Assembly (NCBI RefSeq): GCF_018256155.1
Contig: NZ_JAERLY010000009.1
Span: forward strand, 1-64,000
Direction of reading: 5' to 3'
Length of the DNA: 64,000 nucleotides
Source of the DNA: Gluconobacter sp. Dm-62
GTDB taxonomy: Bacteria > Pseudomonadota > Alphaproteobacteria > Acetobacterales > Acetobacteraceae
In this document: positions 11,889-20,832 of the stretch, piece after piece
How the letters are laid out: each line of letters begins with the position of its first letter
How positions within the stretch are numbered: position 1 is the stretch's first letter
The notes under the pieces: generated by a model
Database searches by the model: none
What the model was told of the DNA's origin: nothing
Seen by the model: the letters and a program-made list of their open reading frames with translations, nothing else
Made by a program: the position numbers and the translations under genes

Positions 11889-12815
11889 TCAATAGCCTCG
11901 TCTCGTATCGATAACGCCGGTCATAGGTTCTCCCGCCTCATAGCGGCGCAGATTGGCCAGTACGGCTTCGGCGGCAGTCTCAGACTGGGCGGCGGAAGCG
12001 ATATGTGGAGTCAGGAAAATGCGGGGATGACTCCAGAACGGATGTTCAGGCGGAAGCGGCTCGGGCATGGCAACGTCAAGAACGGCCTGTGAAAGCTGAC
12101 CGCTGTCGAGCGCGGGAATCAGATCGTCCTGCACCAAGTGACCACCCCGGCCGCAATTGATGAGACAGGCGCCTTTTGGCAGTTTTTCGAATAGGCTGCG
12201 ATTGAGGATGCCTCGGGTCGCATCCGTCAGAGGGACGAGACAGACCAGAATGTCGGTTTCTGCCAGAAAATCGTCCAGCTCCCCTGCCCCGGCAAAAGAT
12301 TTTACCCCCGGCACCTCCCGGCGACTGCGGCTCCAGCCCCGACAGTCGTATCCAAAGGAGACAAGCTTCTCCAGAACGGGACTGCCCAGCTCTCCCATAC
12401 CCATGAGACCGACGCGATAGAGCTTCGCCGGGCGGTTGTGCGAACCATCCCAGACGTGTTCGCGCTGCTGGCGGGCGTAGCGGAACATGTCACGGTGAAA
12501 AGACAGTACCGCCCACAGGACATATTCGATCATGCCCTCCACCAGACTGCTCTCCACCATGCGGATGATCTTCACGCCCGGCGGCACATTGGCGAGGTTG
12601 AGCTGATCGATCCCCGCCCCCAGCGAGAACAGGATCTCAAGATTGGGAAAAAGCGTGGCGAGATCGTCCGGCGTCTTCCAGGCCGCGAGATAGCGGACAT
12701 CCTCTTTCGGACCGGTTTCCGGCCAGACATGAAACGGAATGTCAGGACGCACCTGCGCGAACTTCTCGCTCCAGACCTTCGCGCGTTCGGGCGTATGATG
12801 GAAGACGATCGACAT
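11889..12815 (-). CDS. ghrA: Glyoxylate/hydroxypyruvate reductase A-type D-2-hydroxyacid dehydrogenase
   Basis: A 308-residue NAD(P)H-dependent 2-hydroxyacid dehydrogenase. The Rossmann motif GLMGMGELGSPV lies at about 135-146, with SRSRR after the second strand suggesting NADPH. The catalytic Arg/Glu region is NCGRGGHLVQDDL, and the catalytic His lies in FLTPHIASAAQ. The short N-terminal domain and FSLGAGIDQL match the GhrA subgroup, which reduces glyoxylate to glycolate and hydroxypyruvate to glycerate. It neighbours the purine-degradation cluster, whose aminotransferase also uses glyoxylate. The exact substrate is inferred. Confidence 0.85.
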   Translation of the reverse strand: MSIVFHHTPERAKVWSEKFAQVRPDIPFHVWPETGPKEDVRYLAAWKTPDDLATLFPNLEILFSLGAGIDQLNLANVPPGVKIIRMVESSLVEGMIEYVLWAVLSFHRDMFRYARQQREHVWDGSHNRPAKLYRVGLMGMGELGSPVLEKLVSFGYDCRGWSRSRREVPGVKSFAGAGELDDFLAETDILVCLVPLTDATRGILNRSLFEKLPKGACLINCGRGGHLVQDDLIPALDSGQLSQAVLDVAMPEPLPPEHPFWSHPRIFLTPHIASAAQSETAAEAVLANLRRYEAGEPMTGVIDTRRGY

Positions 12816-12833
12816 TCTGTGTGTTTCTCCGGA

Positions 12834-12847
12834 CGGAAATATTTCCG
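12834..12847. promoter_or_regulatory. 14-bp perfect palindrome upstream of ghrA
   Basis: CGGAAATATTTCCG is its own reverse complement and ends 18 bases before the ghrA start codon on the minus strand. Its position would overlap promoter or leader, so an operator is possible. The 12-base core also occurs inside a coding region at 31854-31865, so chance cannot be excluded. Confidence 0.35.
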
Positions 12848-12973
12848 GGGATGCTCGCGCCGTGCGGAGTTCGGATCAAGACCACACACCTGTTTGTGTA
12901 GGACGCGCCGGTCGGGAACGCAGGCCGGGTTGAGGCGTAGAGGGGGCAGGATCTCTTGCAGGAGGGCGAAATC

Positions 12974-13162
12974 ATGCCTCGTGGAGACAAGTCAGCCTAT
13001 ACGGACAAGCAGAAACGCCAGGCCGAACATATCGAGGAAAGCTACGAAAAGCGTGGCCTCCCGGAAAAGGAAGCCGAGCGCCGGGCCTGGGCCACCGTCA
13101 ACAAGGAAGACGGCGGCGGGAAGAAAAGCGGTTCAGGCCGGAAGAACCATCCGAAAAAATGA
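12974..13162 (+). CDS. Small basic conserved protein (family often labelled plasmid stabilization protein)
   Basis: 62 residues, highly charged: starts MPRGDKSAYTDKQKRQAEHI, then an EKRG..EKEAERRAWATVNK helix, and a Gly/Lys/Ser-rich tail. This matches a common alphaproteobacterial small-protein family named for plasmid stabilization without strong evidence. The start is fixed by AGGAGG 8 bases upstream of ATG 12974; an upstream TTG frame is spurious. It sits between the two minus-strand genes ghrA and hpxJ. Function unknown. Confidence 0.75.
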   Translation: MPRGDKSAYTDKQKRQAEHIEESYEKRGLPEKEAERRAWATVNKEDGGGKKSGSGRKNHPKK

Positions 13163-13184
13163 GGCTTCCGCCCCCGAAGTCCAA

Positions 13185-14417
13185 TCAGGCAGCGTCCCAC
13201 GCCACGCGGGCGGCATCCACGCCTGCGCCACGATTGAGCGTCACGCCTTCGCTGGCCAGCACGGAATCGAGAGCGGCGAGCGTGAGCAGAACCTTGTCCT
13301 TGCGGGCATTGATTCCCATCGCCCCGATGCGCCAGATCTTGCCGGTCAGCGGACCGAAGGACGAGACGATCTCGATCCCGAAATCATCGCGCATGAGCTG
13401 ACGGATGCGGGCATTGTCCACACCCTCCGGAACCCAGACGCCAGTGACGTTGCTCATACGGGTAGTGTCGTCACCATAGACCTTCAGGTCCATGGCCCGC
13501 AGGCCGGCGACCATGGCGCGCCCTGCCCGCACATGACGGGCAACACGGGCTTCCACGCCTTCTTCGACAACCAGACGCGCCGTTTCACGCGCGGCGTAGA
13601 GCATGGATGTGGCTTCGGTGTGGTGGTTCATCCGCGCCGGGGACCAGTAATTCATCAGCATCGCCAGATCGAAATAGTTCGACTGGATGACCGGACCGTG
13701 GCCCTGCGGCTGACCAGTGGCGATCCCCGCTTCGTCATGGCGGCGCTTGAGAATCGCGGCGACAGCGCGATCAGACAGCGTGATCGGCGCGGAGCCCGGA
13801 GGACCGTTCAGGCACTTCTGAAGCCCGGCCGTGGCGACGTCGATGTTCCAGGCATCGGTCTCGAACGTCATGCCACCGAGCGTGGCTGTGGCGTCCACAT
13901 AGAACAGCACGTCATGTTTGCGGCAGATGCGGCCAATCTCTTCGAGCGGCTGAGCCGTCGTGGTGGACGTATCGCCATGAACACAGGCGACCAGGCCGGG
14001 CTTGTGCGCGATGATGGCAGCTTCGATGAGCGCCGGATCAACGACCTGCCCCCAGTCCACATCCACCGTGCAGGGAATACCACCGCAGCGATGGACGATT
14101 TCCGTCAGCAGCAGGCCAAAGCGGCCGAAGCGCGGAATAACGACCTTCATGCCGGGTGAGACCAGCGACACGAGCGCAGCCTCGATCGCCGAGCGCGCAG
14201 AACCGTTCACCAGCAGCGTCCAGTGGTTCTTCGTGCGGAAGACCTCGCGGTACAGCGCCATGACCTCATCCATGTAGGCGGTCATTTCCGGGTCCATCTG
14301 GCCGATCACGTCATAGGACATGGCGCGAAGGATGCGCGGATGGACATTCGTCGGCCCCGCACCCATCAGCAGGCGGGACGGCGGATCAAGCTGGGCGAAT
14401 GTTGCGGGCTGGCTCAT
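13185..14417 (-). CDS. hpxJ: (S)-ureidoglycine-glyoxylate aminotransferase-like class V aminotransferase
   Basis: A 410-residue PLP enzyme of the alanine/serine-glyoxylate aminotransferase group. The N-terminus has MGAGPTNVHPRILRAM, the PLP-phosphate region is VNGSARSAIEAAL, the Asp lies in FYVDATATLGG, and the Schiff-base Lys in GLQKCLNGPPG. Translational overlap (ATGA) with allantoate amidohydrolase strongly favours the PucG/HpxJ role: ureidoglycine plus glyoxylate to oxalurate plus glycine. Without that neighbour, serine- or alanine-glyoxylate aminotransferase would be possible. Same operon as the upstream hpxK. Confidence 0.83.
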   Translation of the reverse strand: MSQPATFAQLDPPSRLLMGAGPTNVHPRILRAMSYDVIGQMDPEMTAYMDEVMALYREVFRTKNHWTLLVNGSARSAIEAALVSLVSPGMKVVIPRFGRFGLLLTEIVHRCGGIPCTVDVDWGQVVDPALIEAAIIAHKPGLVACVHGDTSTTTAQPLEEIGRICRKHDVLFYVDATATLGGMTFETDAWNIDVATAGLQKCLNGPPGSAPITLSDRAVAAILKRRHDEAGIATGQPQGHGPVIQSNYFDLAMLMNYWSPARMNHHTEATSMLYAARETARLVVEEGVEARVARHVRAGRAMVAGLRAMDLKVYGDDTTRMSNVTGVWVPEGVDNARIRQLMRDDFGIEIVSSFGPLTGKIWRIGAMGINARKDKVLLTLAALDSVLASEGVTLNRGAGVDAARVAWDAA

Positions 14418-15649
14418 GACTGGAACTCCTTGACGAAGGCAAGCAGGGCACGATGGGCGAAATCAACGTCTCCCACGCGGACGGTTTCATCGGGATGATG
14501 GCTGAGGCCACCCGGACTGCGGATGAACAGCATCCCCATCGGGCACAGATCGACCATGGCCATGGCGTCGTGTCCCGCGCCACTCAGAAGGCGCTGGGCC
14601 GGCCGGCCGGTGACGCTCGTGACAGCCCGCGCCAGACCTTCCACCAGTTCAGACGCACAGGCGGCGGCAGGCAGATACTGGGGCGTATCAAATGTGATGC
14701 CGACGCCCCGCCGGGCCGTGATGGCCCGCAGATCCGTGCGGATCGCCTCGGCCATGGCATCGCGGGCTTCATTGGTTTCAGCCCGCATATCCAGCGAGAA
14801 GCGGACTTCGCCGGGAATGACATTCGACGTGTTCGGCGTGACCTCGATCTGACCAACCGTGGCAACCTGCGTAGCACCCCCTGACGCGCCGTTGCGTTCA
14901 ACCGCGAGTATCATTTCAGCAGCAGCCGTCAGCGCATCCTGACGCATGGTCATGGGGGTCGTGCCCGCATGATCGGATTGGCCGGTGACGGTCACGCGCT
15001 GACGGGTCTGGGCGGCGATGGCTGTGACGACGCCGATTTCACCATCCGCGCTTTCGATGGCCGGCCCCTGCTCGATATGGGGTTCGATATAGGCGATCAG
15101 TTCATCCGGGCGACGGGCTGTTTCGCTCAGACGGGCGGGATCGAGGCCGTAACGGATCATGGCTTCGGCCATGCTCACGCCGGACGCATCCGTCATGTCG
15201 TTGGGGACGGAATCGATCAGCCCGGCCATCGCGCGGGAGCAGATCATGGGGGCGGCAAAGCGCGAGCCTTCCTCATCACCAAAACCCATGACTTCGATGG
15301 CGAAAGGCAGCCGTGTGCCCTCTTCATTCAGGGCTGAAACAAGCTCGATTCCCAGCATGACACCCAGATTGCCGTCAAAGGCCCCGCCGTTGCGGACGGT
15401 ATCGAGATGGGAGCCGATCATCAGGGCCGGAGCGCCGGGCGTGAGGCCTTCGTAACGTCCGATGAGGCTTCCGGCAGCGTCCATACGAGTGGTGAGGCCA
15501 GCCTCTTCCATCCACTGCGCGACCTGTGTGAGGGTACGCTGATAGGCAGGGCCGAGCCAGAAACGGAACAGACCGCCCGGTGTTTCGCTGAAGGGCACAT
15601 CCGCGAGGATACGACACCGCTCTACGGCGCGGGCTCCGTGGGCTGTCAT
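14414..15649 (-). CDS. hpxK: Allantoate amidohydrolase
   Basis: A 411-residue M20-family dinuclear metal amidohydrolase. Ligand motifs GSHLDTVRNGGAFDGNLGV (residues about 80-98), GFGDEEGSRF and EPHIEQGPAIE are in order, and the late GAGHDAMAM is present. The N-carbamoyl-L-amino acid hydrolase/AllC pattern together with the partner aminotransferase indicates allantoate to ureidoglycine, CO2 and ammonia. I chose ATG 15649 (MTAHGARAVERC) because the extension to 15700 is non-conserved and runs into the divergent regulatory region. Confidence 0.87.
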   Translation of the reverse strand: MTAHGARAVERCRILADVPFSETPGGLFRFWLGPAYQRTLTQVAQWMEEAGLTTRMDAAGSLIGRYEGLTPGAPALMIGSHLDTVRNGGAFDGNLGVMLGIELVSALNEEGTRLPFAIEVMGFGDEEGSRFAAPMICSRAMAGLIDSVPNDMTDASGVSMAEAMIRYGLDPARLSETARRPDELIAYIEPHIEQGPAIESADGEIGVVTAIAAQTRQRVTVTGQSDHAGTTPMTMRQDALTAAAEMILAVERNGASGGATQVATVGQIEVTPNTSNVIPGEVRFSLDMRAETNEARDAMAEAIRTDLRAITARRGVGITFDTPQYLPAAACASELVEGLARAVTSVTGRPAQRLLSGAGHDAMAMVDLCPMGMLFIRSPGGLSHHPDETVRVGDVDFAHRALLAFVKEFQS

Positions 15650-15723
15650 GGGGGCTCCTGTCCGGCGGGATGTGTTAAGGAAGAGAAACTTTGCGCTCAT
15701 AACGGAGGCAGATCAAGTTGACC

Positions 15724-15753
15724 TGCCAATAAATATGGTCACACATATTGGCA
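15724..15753. promoter_or_regulatory. Operator-like dyad between hpxK and the LysR gene
   Basis: TGCCAATA-N14-TATTGGCA is a perfect inverted repeat in the divergent region. A second perfect dyad, AATATG-N6-CATATT, is nested inside it at 15732-15749 with a different centre. Overlapping dyads between divergent genes are what LysR-type regulators bind. It ends 11 bases before the proposed LysR start codon, consistent with autoregulation. Inferred from sequence symmetry only. Confidence 0.55.
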
Positions 15754-15764
15754 TGAAAGATCAG

Positions 15765-16637
15765 ATGCATCTCGATCCGTTCCATCTGCAATCCTTTCTC
15801 GCGGTTGCGGAGACGCTGCATTTCACGTCTGCCGCGCAGAGCCAGGGGGTGAGCCAGTCCACCATCAGCCAGCATGTCAGCCGGCTGGAGGAACAGCTTG
15901 GCACGCGCCTTCTGGCCCGGAGCACCAAGAGCGTACGGCTGACCGAGGACGGCATGGCGCTGATCGGTCTGGCCCGGCATCTTCTGCAGTGCGAGGACAA
16001 TATCCTGTCCCGCTTCCGGCAGGAGGCCCCTCGGGGCACGATCCGACTGGGCGTGACGGAAGATCTGCTTCTGACGCGCTTTCCGGAAATTCTAGGGACG
16101 TTCCGCGCCTCTCACCCTCTGCTGCAGCTCACGCTGACGGTCGGACTGTCAGCGCATCTGGCCCATCTTCTGGAACAGGGGGAACTGGACGTCTGGTGCG
16201 GAATGCGGCGCACAACGGAGACACGCGGACAAAAACTCTGGACCGAGGATATGCGCTGGTATGCACCCGCAGGAGCGGAGTTTCCGGCCGAGCAGTCCAT
16301 CCCGCTCGTGACGTTCCCCGATGGCAGCGTCACCCGTCGGCTGGCGATCGAGACGCTCAACAAGGCCGGGCGCGCCTGGCATCTGGCGTTTACCAGCGGC
16401 AGTCTGGGCGCGCTTCTGGCGGCTGTGCGCGCCGGATATGGCGTGACACCGCAACCGGCTTTCCTGCGCAATGCGGAACATCTGCCGCATTGCGCCCCGG
16501 GGCTGTTGCCGGAAATGCCGCAGGTGGAGTTCATCGCCTCAACCCGGCATCAGACCGCGCAAGGCCCCGAAAATCTGCTGATCCGGACGCTCTGCGCCCA
16601 TATTCCGCGCCTGCAACCCGATCTGATGCCCCTTTGA
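15765..16637 (+). CDS. LysR-type regulator of the purine/oxamate cluster
   Basis: 290 residues. The winged-helix DNA-binding domain occupies residues 1-60 (FHLQSFLAVAETLHFTSAAQ, then VSQSTISQHVSRLEEQLG). A periplasmic-binding-like effector domain follows (TIRLGVTEDLLLTRFPEILG). Upstream in-frame ATGs exist at 15735 and 15753; I prefer 15765 because the HTH begins a few residues later. It diverges from hpxK-hpxJ and lies 10 bases before hpxW, so it likely controls both arms. The inducer is unknown, probably a ureide or oxalurate/oxamate. Confidence 0.88.
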   Translation: MHLDPFHLQSFLAVAETLHFTSAAQSQGVSQSTISQHVSRLEEQLGTRLLARSTKSVRLTEDGMALIGLARHLLQCEDNILSRFRQEAPRGTIRLGVTEDLLLTRFPEILGTFRASHPLLQLTLTVGLSAHLAHLLEQGELDVWCGMRRTTETRGQKLWTEDMRWYAPAGAEFPAEQSIPLVTFPDGSVTRRLAIETLNKAGRAWHLAFTSGSLGALLAAVRAGYGVTPQPAFLRNAEHLPHCAPGLLPEMPQVEFIASTRHQTAQGPENLLIRTLCAHIPRLQPDLMPL

Positions 16638-16647
16638 GGACACCGCC

Positions 16648-18240
16648 ATGCTGACACCCAACGCCCTTGGCGGAATGGTGACCTCTCCGCACCATCTCGC
16701 CAGTCAGGCGGGGCTGGCTGTGCTGCGCGATGGTGGCACCGCGATCGAGGCGATCGTGGCTACCGCCTCCACACTGGCAGTCGTCTATCCGCACATGACG
16801 GGACTGGGGGGCGATGCGTTCTGGCTAATCTGTTATCCCGACGGGCGAAGCGTGGCCATTGATGCCTGTGGCGCACTGGCGATGGGCGCCGAGCACGCGC
16901 TTTATGCCGAAGCTGGACACACCACCATTCCCTGGCGCGGCGGACTGGCGGCCAACACGGTAGCGGGAACGGTTTCGGGCTGGGAAACAGCGCTGGAACT
17001 GAGCAGCGAGATGCGCGACCCGCTTCCACTGGACCGGCTGCTGCGCGATGCCATCCATCATGCGGAAAACGGGCGTGTGGTCTCCGAAAGCGAGGCTGCT
17101 CTTCTGGCGCAGAAACAGCCGGAGCTGATGTCGGACCCGACGCTGGCGCGGGTCTGTTTTCCCAAAGGCTGCCCCTGGACGGCAGGCAGTATCCGCAAGT
17201 CGCCCGAACTGGCTCAGACCCTGAAAATGCTGAACCGGGACGGGCTGCGCAGTTTTTATAACGGACCGCTCGCGCGCAGTCTGGCAGCGGACCTCGCCGC
17301 AGCGGGCAGTCCGGTTCGGTCGCTGGATCTTCTGGCACATCGGGCCGAGGTCAAGGAGCCGCTCCACGTCCAGACCAGCGACGGCTTCCTTTACAATACC
17401 GCGCCCCCCACGCAGGGCGTGGCCTCGCTACTCATTCTGGCCCTGTCAGATCATCTGAACCGTGCGGAGGGGCCGGAGAGCTTTGCGCATGTCCACGGTC
17501 TGGTCGAAGCCACCAAGCAGGCATTTCTCTATCGCAACCGCCATACGGATGGCAGCGAACACTCCGAAGCACTGGCCCGTGAACTTCTGGCAGATCCGGC
17601 GCGGCTGGAAGCCATGGCGTCGCGCATCTCCATGACCCACGCCCTGCCCTGGACCGAGAAAACACAGTGGGGCGACACGACCTGGATGGGAGCGGTCGAC
17701 CGCAATGGTGTAGCGGTCAGCATGATCCAGAGCCTGTATTTCGAGTTCGGCTCCGGCGTGATGCTGCCGCAGAGCGGGCTGTTCTGGCAAAACCGGGGCT
17801 CGTCGTTCCGGCTGGCCCATTCAGGCTGGAACATCCTGCGCCCCGGGGCCAAGCCGTTCCATACGCTCAACCCGGCTGCGGCCCGGCTGCGGGATGGCCG
17901 GACGATGGTCTATGGCACCATGGGCGGCGAAGGCCAGCCGCAGACACAGGCCGCGATCTTCAGCCGTCATGTCCGCTACGGGGTGCCGCTTCAGGAAGCG
18001 ATCTGCCGTCCGCGCTGGCTGCTCGGGCGGACCTGGGGAGACGAGAGCCTGTCCCTCAAGGTGGAGCCGGGATTCAGTCCGGACGTCATATCACAGCTTG
18101 AAGCCGCCGGGCATGCGGTCGAAGCGCTCCCGGAACAGTCCATCATCATGGGTCATGCAGGCGCGCTGGTCCGCCACGAAAACGGACGCCTCGAAGGCGC
18201 GACCGATCCGCGCAGCGACGGGGCCGTTGCCGCGTGGTGA
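16648..18240 (+). CDS. hpxW: Gamma-glutamyltransferase-fold amidohydrolase, probable oxamate amidohydrolase
   Basis: A 530-residue Ntn-hydrolase of the GGT family. The nucleophile Thr lies in the processing motif WGDTTWMGAVDRNG (Thr344/345), which splits large and small subunits. SMIQSLYFEFGSGV and TMGGEGQPQTQA are other family landmarks. No signal peptide is seen, so it is cytoplasmic, unlike typical glutathione hydrolases. Its neighbours (HpxJ, HpxK, and HpxX/HpxY-like proteins) match the Klebsiella hpx locus, where HpxW converts oxamate to oxalate and ammonia. GAGGA precedes the ATG. The substrate is inferred from context. Confidence 0.78.
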   Translation: MLTPNALGGMVTSPHHLASQAGLAVLRDGGTAIEAIVATASTLAVVYPHMTGLGGDAFWLICYPDGRSVAIDACGALAMGAEHALYAEAGHTTIPWRGGLAANTVAGTVSGWETALELSSEMRDPLPLDRLLRDAIHHAENGRVVSESEAALLAQKQPELMSDPTLARVCFPKGCPWTAGSIRKSPELAQTLKMLNRDGLRSFYNGPLARSLAADLAAAGSPVRSLDLLAHRAEVKEPLHVQTSDGFLYNTAPPTQGVASLLILALSDHLNRAEGPESFAHVHGLVEATKQAFLYRNRHTDGSEHSEALARELLADPARLEAMASRISMTHALPWTEKTQWGDTTWMGAVDRNGVAVSMIQSLYFEFGSGVMLPQSGLFWQNRGSSFRLAHSGWNILRPGAKPFHTLNPAAARLRDGRTMVYGTMGGEGQPQTQAAIFSRHVRYGVPLQEAICRPRWLLGRTWGDESLSLKVEPGFSPDVISQLEAAGHAVEALPEQSIIMGHAGALVRHENGRLEGATDPRSDGAVAAW

Positions 18241-19496
18241 GAGCTCTGGCCGGAAACCTGTTCGCGCAGGTCGTGCTGGCGACGGTTCTGGGGCTTGGCG
18301 CCGGACTGTTCTTCCCGGCTCTCGCAGACGATGTGGGCTGGATGACGGCGCTGTTCATGCGCCTCATCATCATGGCGGTCGGGCCGCTACTGTTCTGTAT
18401 CGTAACGCTCGGAATCCTCGGAGCCGGCTCGCTGAAAACAGTCGGGCGGCTGGGCGGACAGGCCCTGCTCTATTTCGAGATCATGACGACGCTCGCGCTT
18501 GGTGTGGCGGTCATGGTCGCGATGGGACTTGGCATCGGTAAAGGAGTCGGGTTCGTCCCGACCGCCGAAGATGCGCGGATGATCGCGTCCTATGGCGGCC
18601 ATGCGCAAAACCTGCGGGCGAATGGTATCAGCGGCTTCCTGCTCTCGCTCGTTCCCCATACCCCCGCAGAAGCTTTCGCACAGGGGAATGTGCTTCAGAT
18701 CCTCGTCTTCGCGATTTTTGCCGGATGCTGTCTGAGCGGCATGGGGGAGCGTGGCGCCCCTCTGGTCCGCCTGATCGAAAGTATCTCCGAGCTGTTTTCG
18801 CGCATGATGGGCGTCATCATCCGCATAGCCCCTCTGGGTGTGTTCGGGGCCATGGTGACGACGACAGCGCGTTACGGGCTGGAGACGATCGGGCATCTGG
18901 CCGGATTTACGGCCCTGTATTTCCTGCTGGTGAGTCTCTTTATCGTTGGTGCGCTGGGTGGAGGACTACGGCTTGCGGGCGTCAGTCCACTGCGGTTTGC
19001 ACGTTATTTCCGCGAAGAACTGCTGATCGTCGCCACGACTACGGCATCAGACGCGGTCCTGCCCAGTCTGATGACCAAGCTTGAAAAACTCGGGGTAGAG
19101 CGTCAGGTCGTGGGGATTGTGGTGCCCGCCGGATATTCGCTCAATCTGGACGCACTGTCGATTTATCTGGGAATGGCGGTCATCTTTCTGGCTAACGCGA
19201 CTGACACCCATCTGACAGTCTGGCAGATCGCGACCCTGCTGGTGACAGCGCTCGTCACGTCCAAGGGCGCGCACGGGATTCCGGGCTTTGCGATCGTCAT
19301 TCTGGCCGCAACGCTGGCAAGCGTCCCCTCCATTCCGCCCGCGAGTCTAGTGATGCTTCTGGCGGTGGACTGGTTTGCAGGGATCGCGCGAGCTGTCGGC
19401 AATTTCGCAGGCAACTGCGTGGCCCCGGTCCTGATTGCGGCATGGGAAAAGCGCCTCGACCACACGAAAATGGCCGAGGCGCTGAAACGCCCCTAA
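18234..19496 (+). CDS. Dicarboxylate/cation symporter family transporter (DctA-like)
   Basis: 420 residues with 8 or more hydrophobic segments, in the family of Na/H-dicarboxylate symporters (SDF). Hallmarks are MRLIIMAVGPLLFCIVTLGI, the hairpin Ser-rich region TTTASDAVLPSLMTKLEKLG, and GYSLNLDALSIYLGMAVIF. It starts at GTG inside the end of hpxW (7-base overlap), so the two are translationally coupled. It therefore probably imports a substrate of the cluster, such as a ureide or oxamate-type anion, though C4-dicarboxylate transport is the family default. Confidence 0.85.
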   Translation: MVRALAGNLFAQVVLATVLGLGAGLFFPALADDVGWMTALFMRLIIMAVGPLLFCIVTLGILGAGSLKTVGRLGGQALLYFEIMTTLALGVAVMVAMGLGIGKGVGFVPTAEDARMIASYGGHAQNLRANGISGFLLSLVPHTPAEAFAQGNVLQILVFAIFAGCCLSGMGERGAPLVRLIESISELFSRMMGVIIRIAPLGVFGAMVTTTARYGLETIGHLAGFTALYFLLVSLFIVGALGGGLRLAGVSPLRFARYFREELLIVATTTASDAVLPSLMTKLEKLGVERQVVGIVVPAGYSLNLDALSIYLGMAVIFLANATDTHLTVWQIATLLVTALVTSKGAHGIPGFAIVILAATLASVPSIPPASLVMLLAVDWFAGIARAVGNFAGNCVAPVLIAAWEKRLDHTKMAEALKRP

Positions 19497-19497
19497 G

Positions 19498-20832
19498 TCA
19501 GATCAGACGGGCTTCTGCCAGTCCGTCCGTTTCCAGCTTTTCCGCCAGAGCGAAAAGCTGGTCCTCCCGACCCGGACGCGCAATCAGCTGAGCGCCAAGC
19601 GGCAGGCCCGGAACCTTCATCGGAACCGTCAGAACCGGAAAGCCCGCAAGTGTCAGAGGCTGCGTATAGAGCCCCAGATTCGCGCGGGCCGATACCATCT
19701 TGCCACCAATCTCGATTTCCGGCTGATCAAAACGCGGTGCTTCTCCGACAAGAGCCGGGGCCAGAAGGATATCCGTCTTCGCAAAGGCCTCGTGCATCCG
19801 GTCACGGAACCAGTGACGCAGACGATGGGCCTGAAAGATCAGCGTCGAGGGCAGAAGAGCACCAGCCAGAAGCCGATCCCGGACAGCAGGATCATAGTCT
19901 GCGGCCTGTGTCCGCAGACGTCTGAGATGTTGCCCCGCCCCCTCAGAAGCGCTGATGACGAAAGCCGCGGCCCGAGCGCGCGCCACTTCCGGAATCTCGA
20001 CGACATCCGTGGCTCCGAGCGCCATGGAGAGCGTGTCGATGGCAGTCTGCATCGGCGCGGACATGTTCTCACTAAACCATCCACCCAGACGGGCAATGCG
20101 CAGGCTACCGACTTCCACATTCGCCAACGGTCTGGCGCAGAGGGCTTCAAAACAGGCCTTCAAACCGCCCGCGCTATCAGCGAACGGCCCGACCGTATCG
20201 AGGCTCGGCACGAACGGATAGCTGCCCGCGACCGACAGCCGCCCCTGCGTGGCCCGCAACCCCCAGACCCCGCAGAGCGACGCCGGAACCCGGATGGAGC
20301 CGTTCGTGTCGGAGCCAAGGCCGATGGAGAACATCCGCGCTGCCACACCCGCCGCCGATCCACCCGAAGACCCACCGGCCAGATGCTCGGGCGCATGCGG
20401 ATTGCGGGTATTGCCGTAATGGGCGTTGATCGTCGCAAATCCGTAGGCGAACTCGTCCATGTTCGTCAGGGCGATGGGAATGGCCCCGGCCGCGATCATG
20501 TGCGCGACAAGCGTCGCATCCTGCGTGGCGGGCGGATCATTGGCCAGAACCTTGGATCCGGCCGTCGTGATTTCGCCCCGAACGTCAAACAGATCCTTGA
20601 TACCGAAAGGCACACCGGCAAGCGGCCCCGGATCCTGCCCCTGAAGCACCAGACGATCCACGCGTTCGGCGGCTTCCAGCGCACGGTGCATCAGCAGTCG
20701 TGTGACGCAGTTATAGTCCCCGTCCCGTGCTTCGATATCGGCTAGGGTCCTGACAACCAGATCCCGGGCGGAAATCTCGCCTTTGCGCACACTGGCGGCG
20801 AGCGCGACGGTGCGCTGCTGAAGGCCGCTCAT
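19498..20832 (-). CDS. hpxY: AtzE/HpxY-like amidase (amidase signature family)
   Basis: 444 residues with the Ser-cisSer-Lys triad of amidase-signature enzymes: Lys79 (PFGIKDLF), Ser155/156 (GGSSGGSAAG) and Ser179 (SDTNGSIRVPAS). GSDTNGS rather than GGS is typical of the AtzE subgroup. The preceding gene is a 59-residue DUF4089 protein that overlaps by ATGA. The same pair occurs as AtzG-AtzE in cyanuric-acid breakdown and as HpxX-HpxY in purine loci. The exact substrate here is unknown. It ends one base from the convergent transporter. Confidence 0.8.
   Translation of the reverse strand: MSGLQQRTVALAASVRKGEISARDLVVRTLADIEARDGDYNCVTRLLMHRALEAAERVDRLVLQGQDPGPLAGVPFGIKDLFDVRGEITTAGSKVLANDPPATQDATLVAHMIAAGAIPIALTNMDEFAYGFATINAHYGNTRNPHAPEHLAGGSSGGSAAGVAARMFSIGLGSDTNGSIRVPASLCGVWGLRATQGRLSVAGSYPFVPSLDTVGPFADSAGGLKACFEALCARPLANVEVGSLRIARLGGWFSENMSAPMQTAIDTLSMALGATDVVEIPEVARARAAAFVISASEGAGQHLRRLRTQAADYDPAVRDRLLAGALLPSTLIFQAHRLRHWFRDRMHEAFAKTDILLAPALVGEAPRFDQPEIEIGGKMVSARANLGLYTQPLTLAGFPVLTVPMKVPGLPLGAQLIARPGREDQLFALAEKLETDGLAEARLI

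Noticed and set aside
12438-14159. 573-codon open frame on the plus strand
   Set aside because: Antisense to ghrA and hpxJ and runs through the real small gene at 12974 in another frame; Arg-rich composition typical of a shadow.
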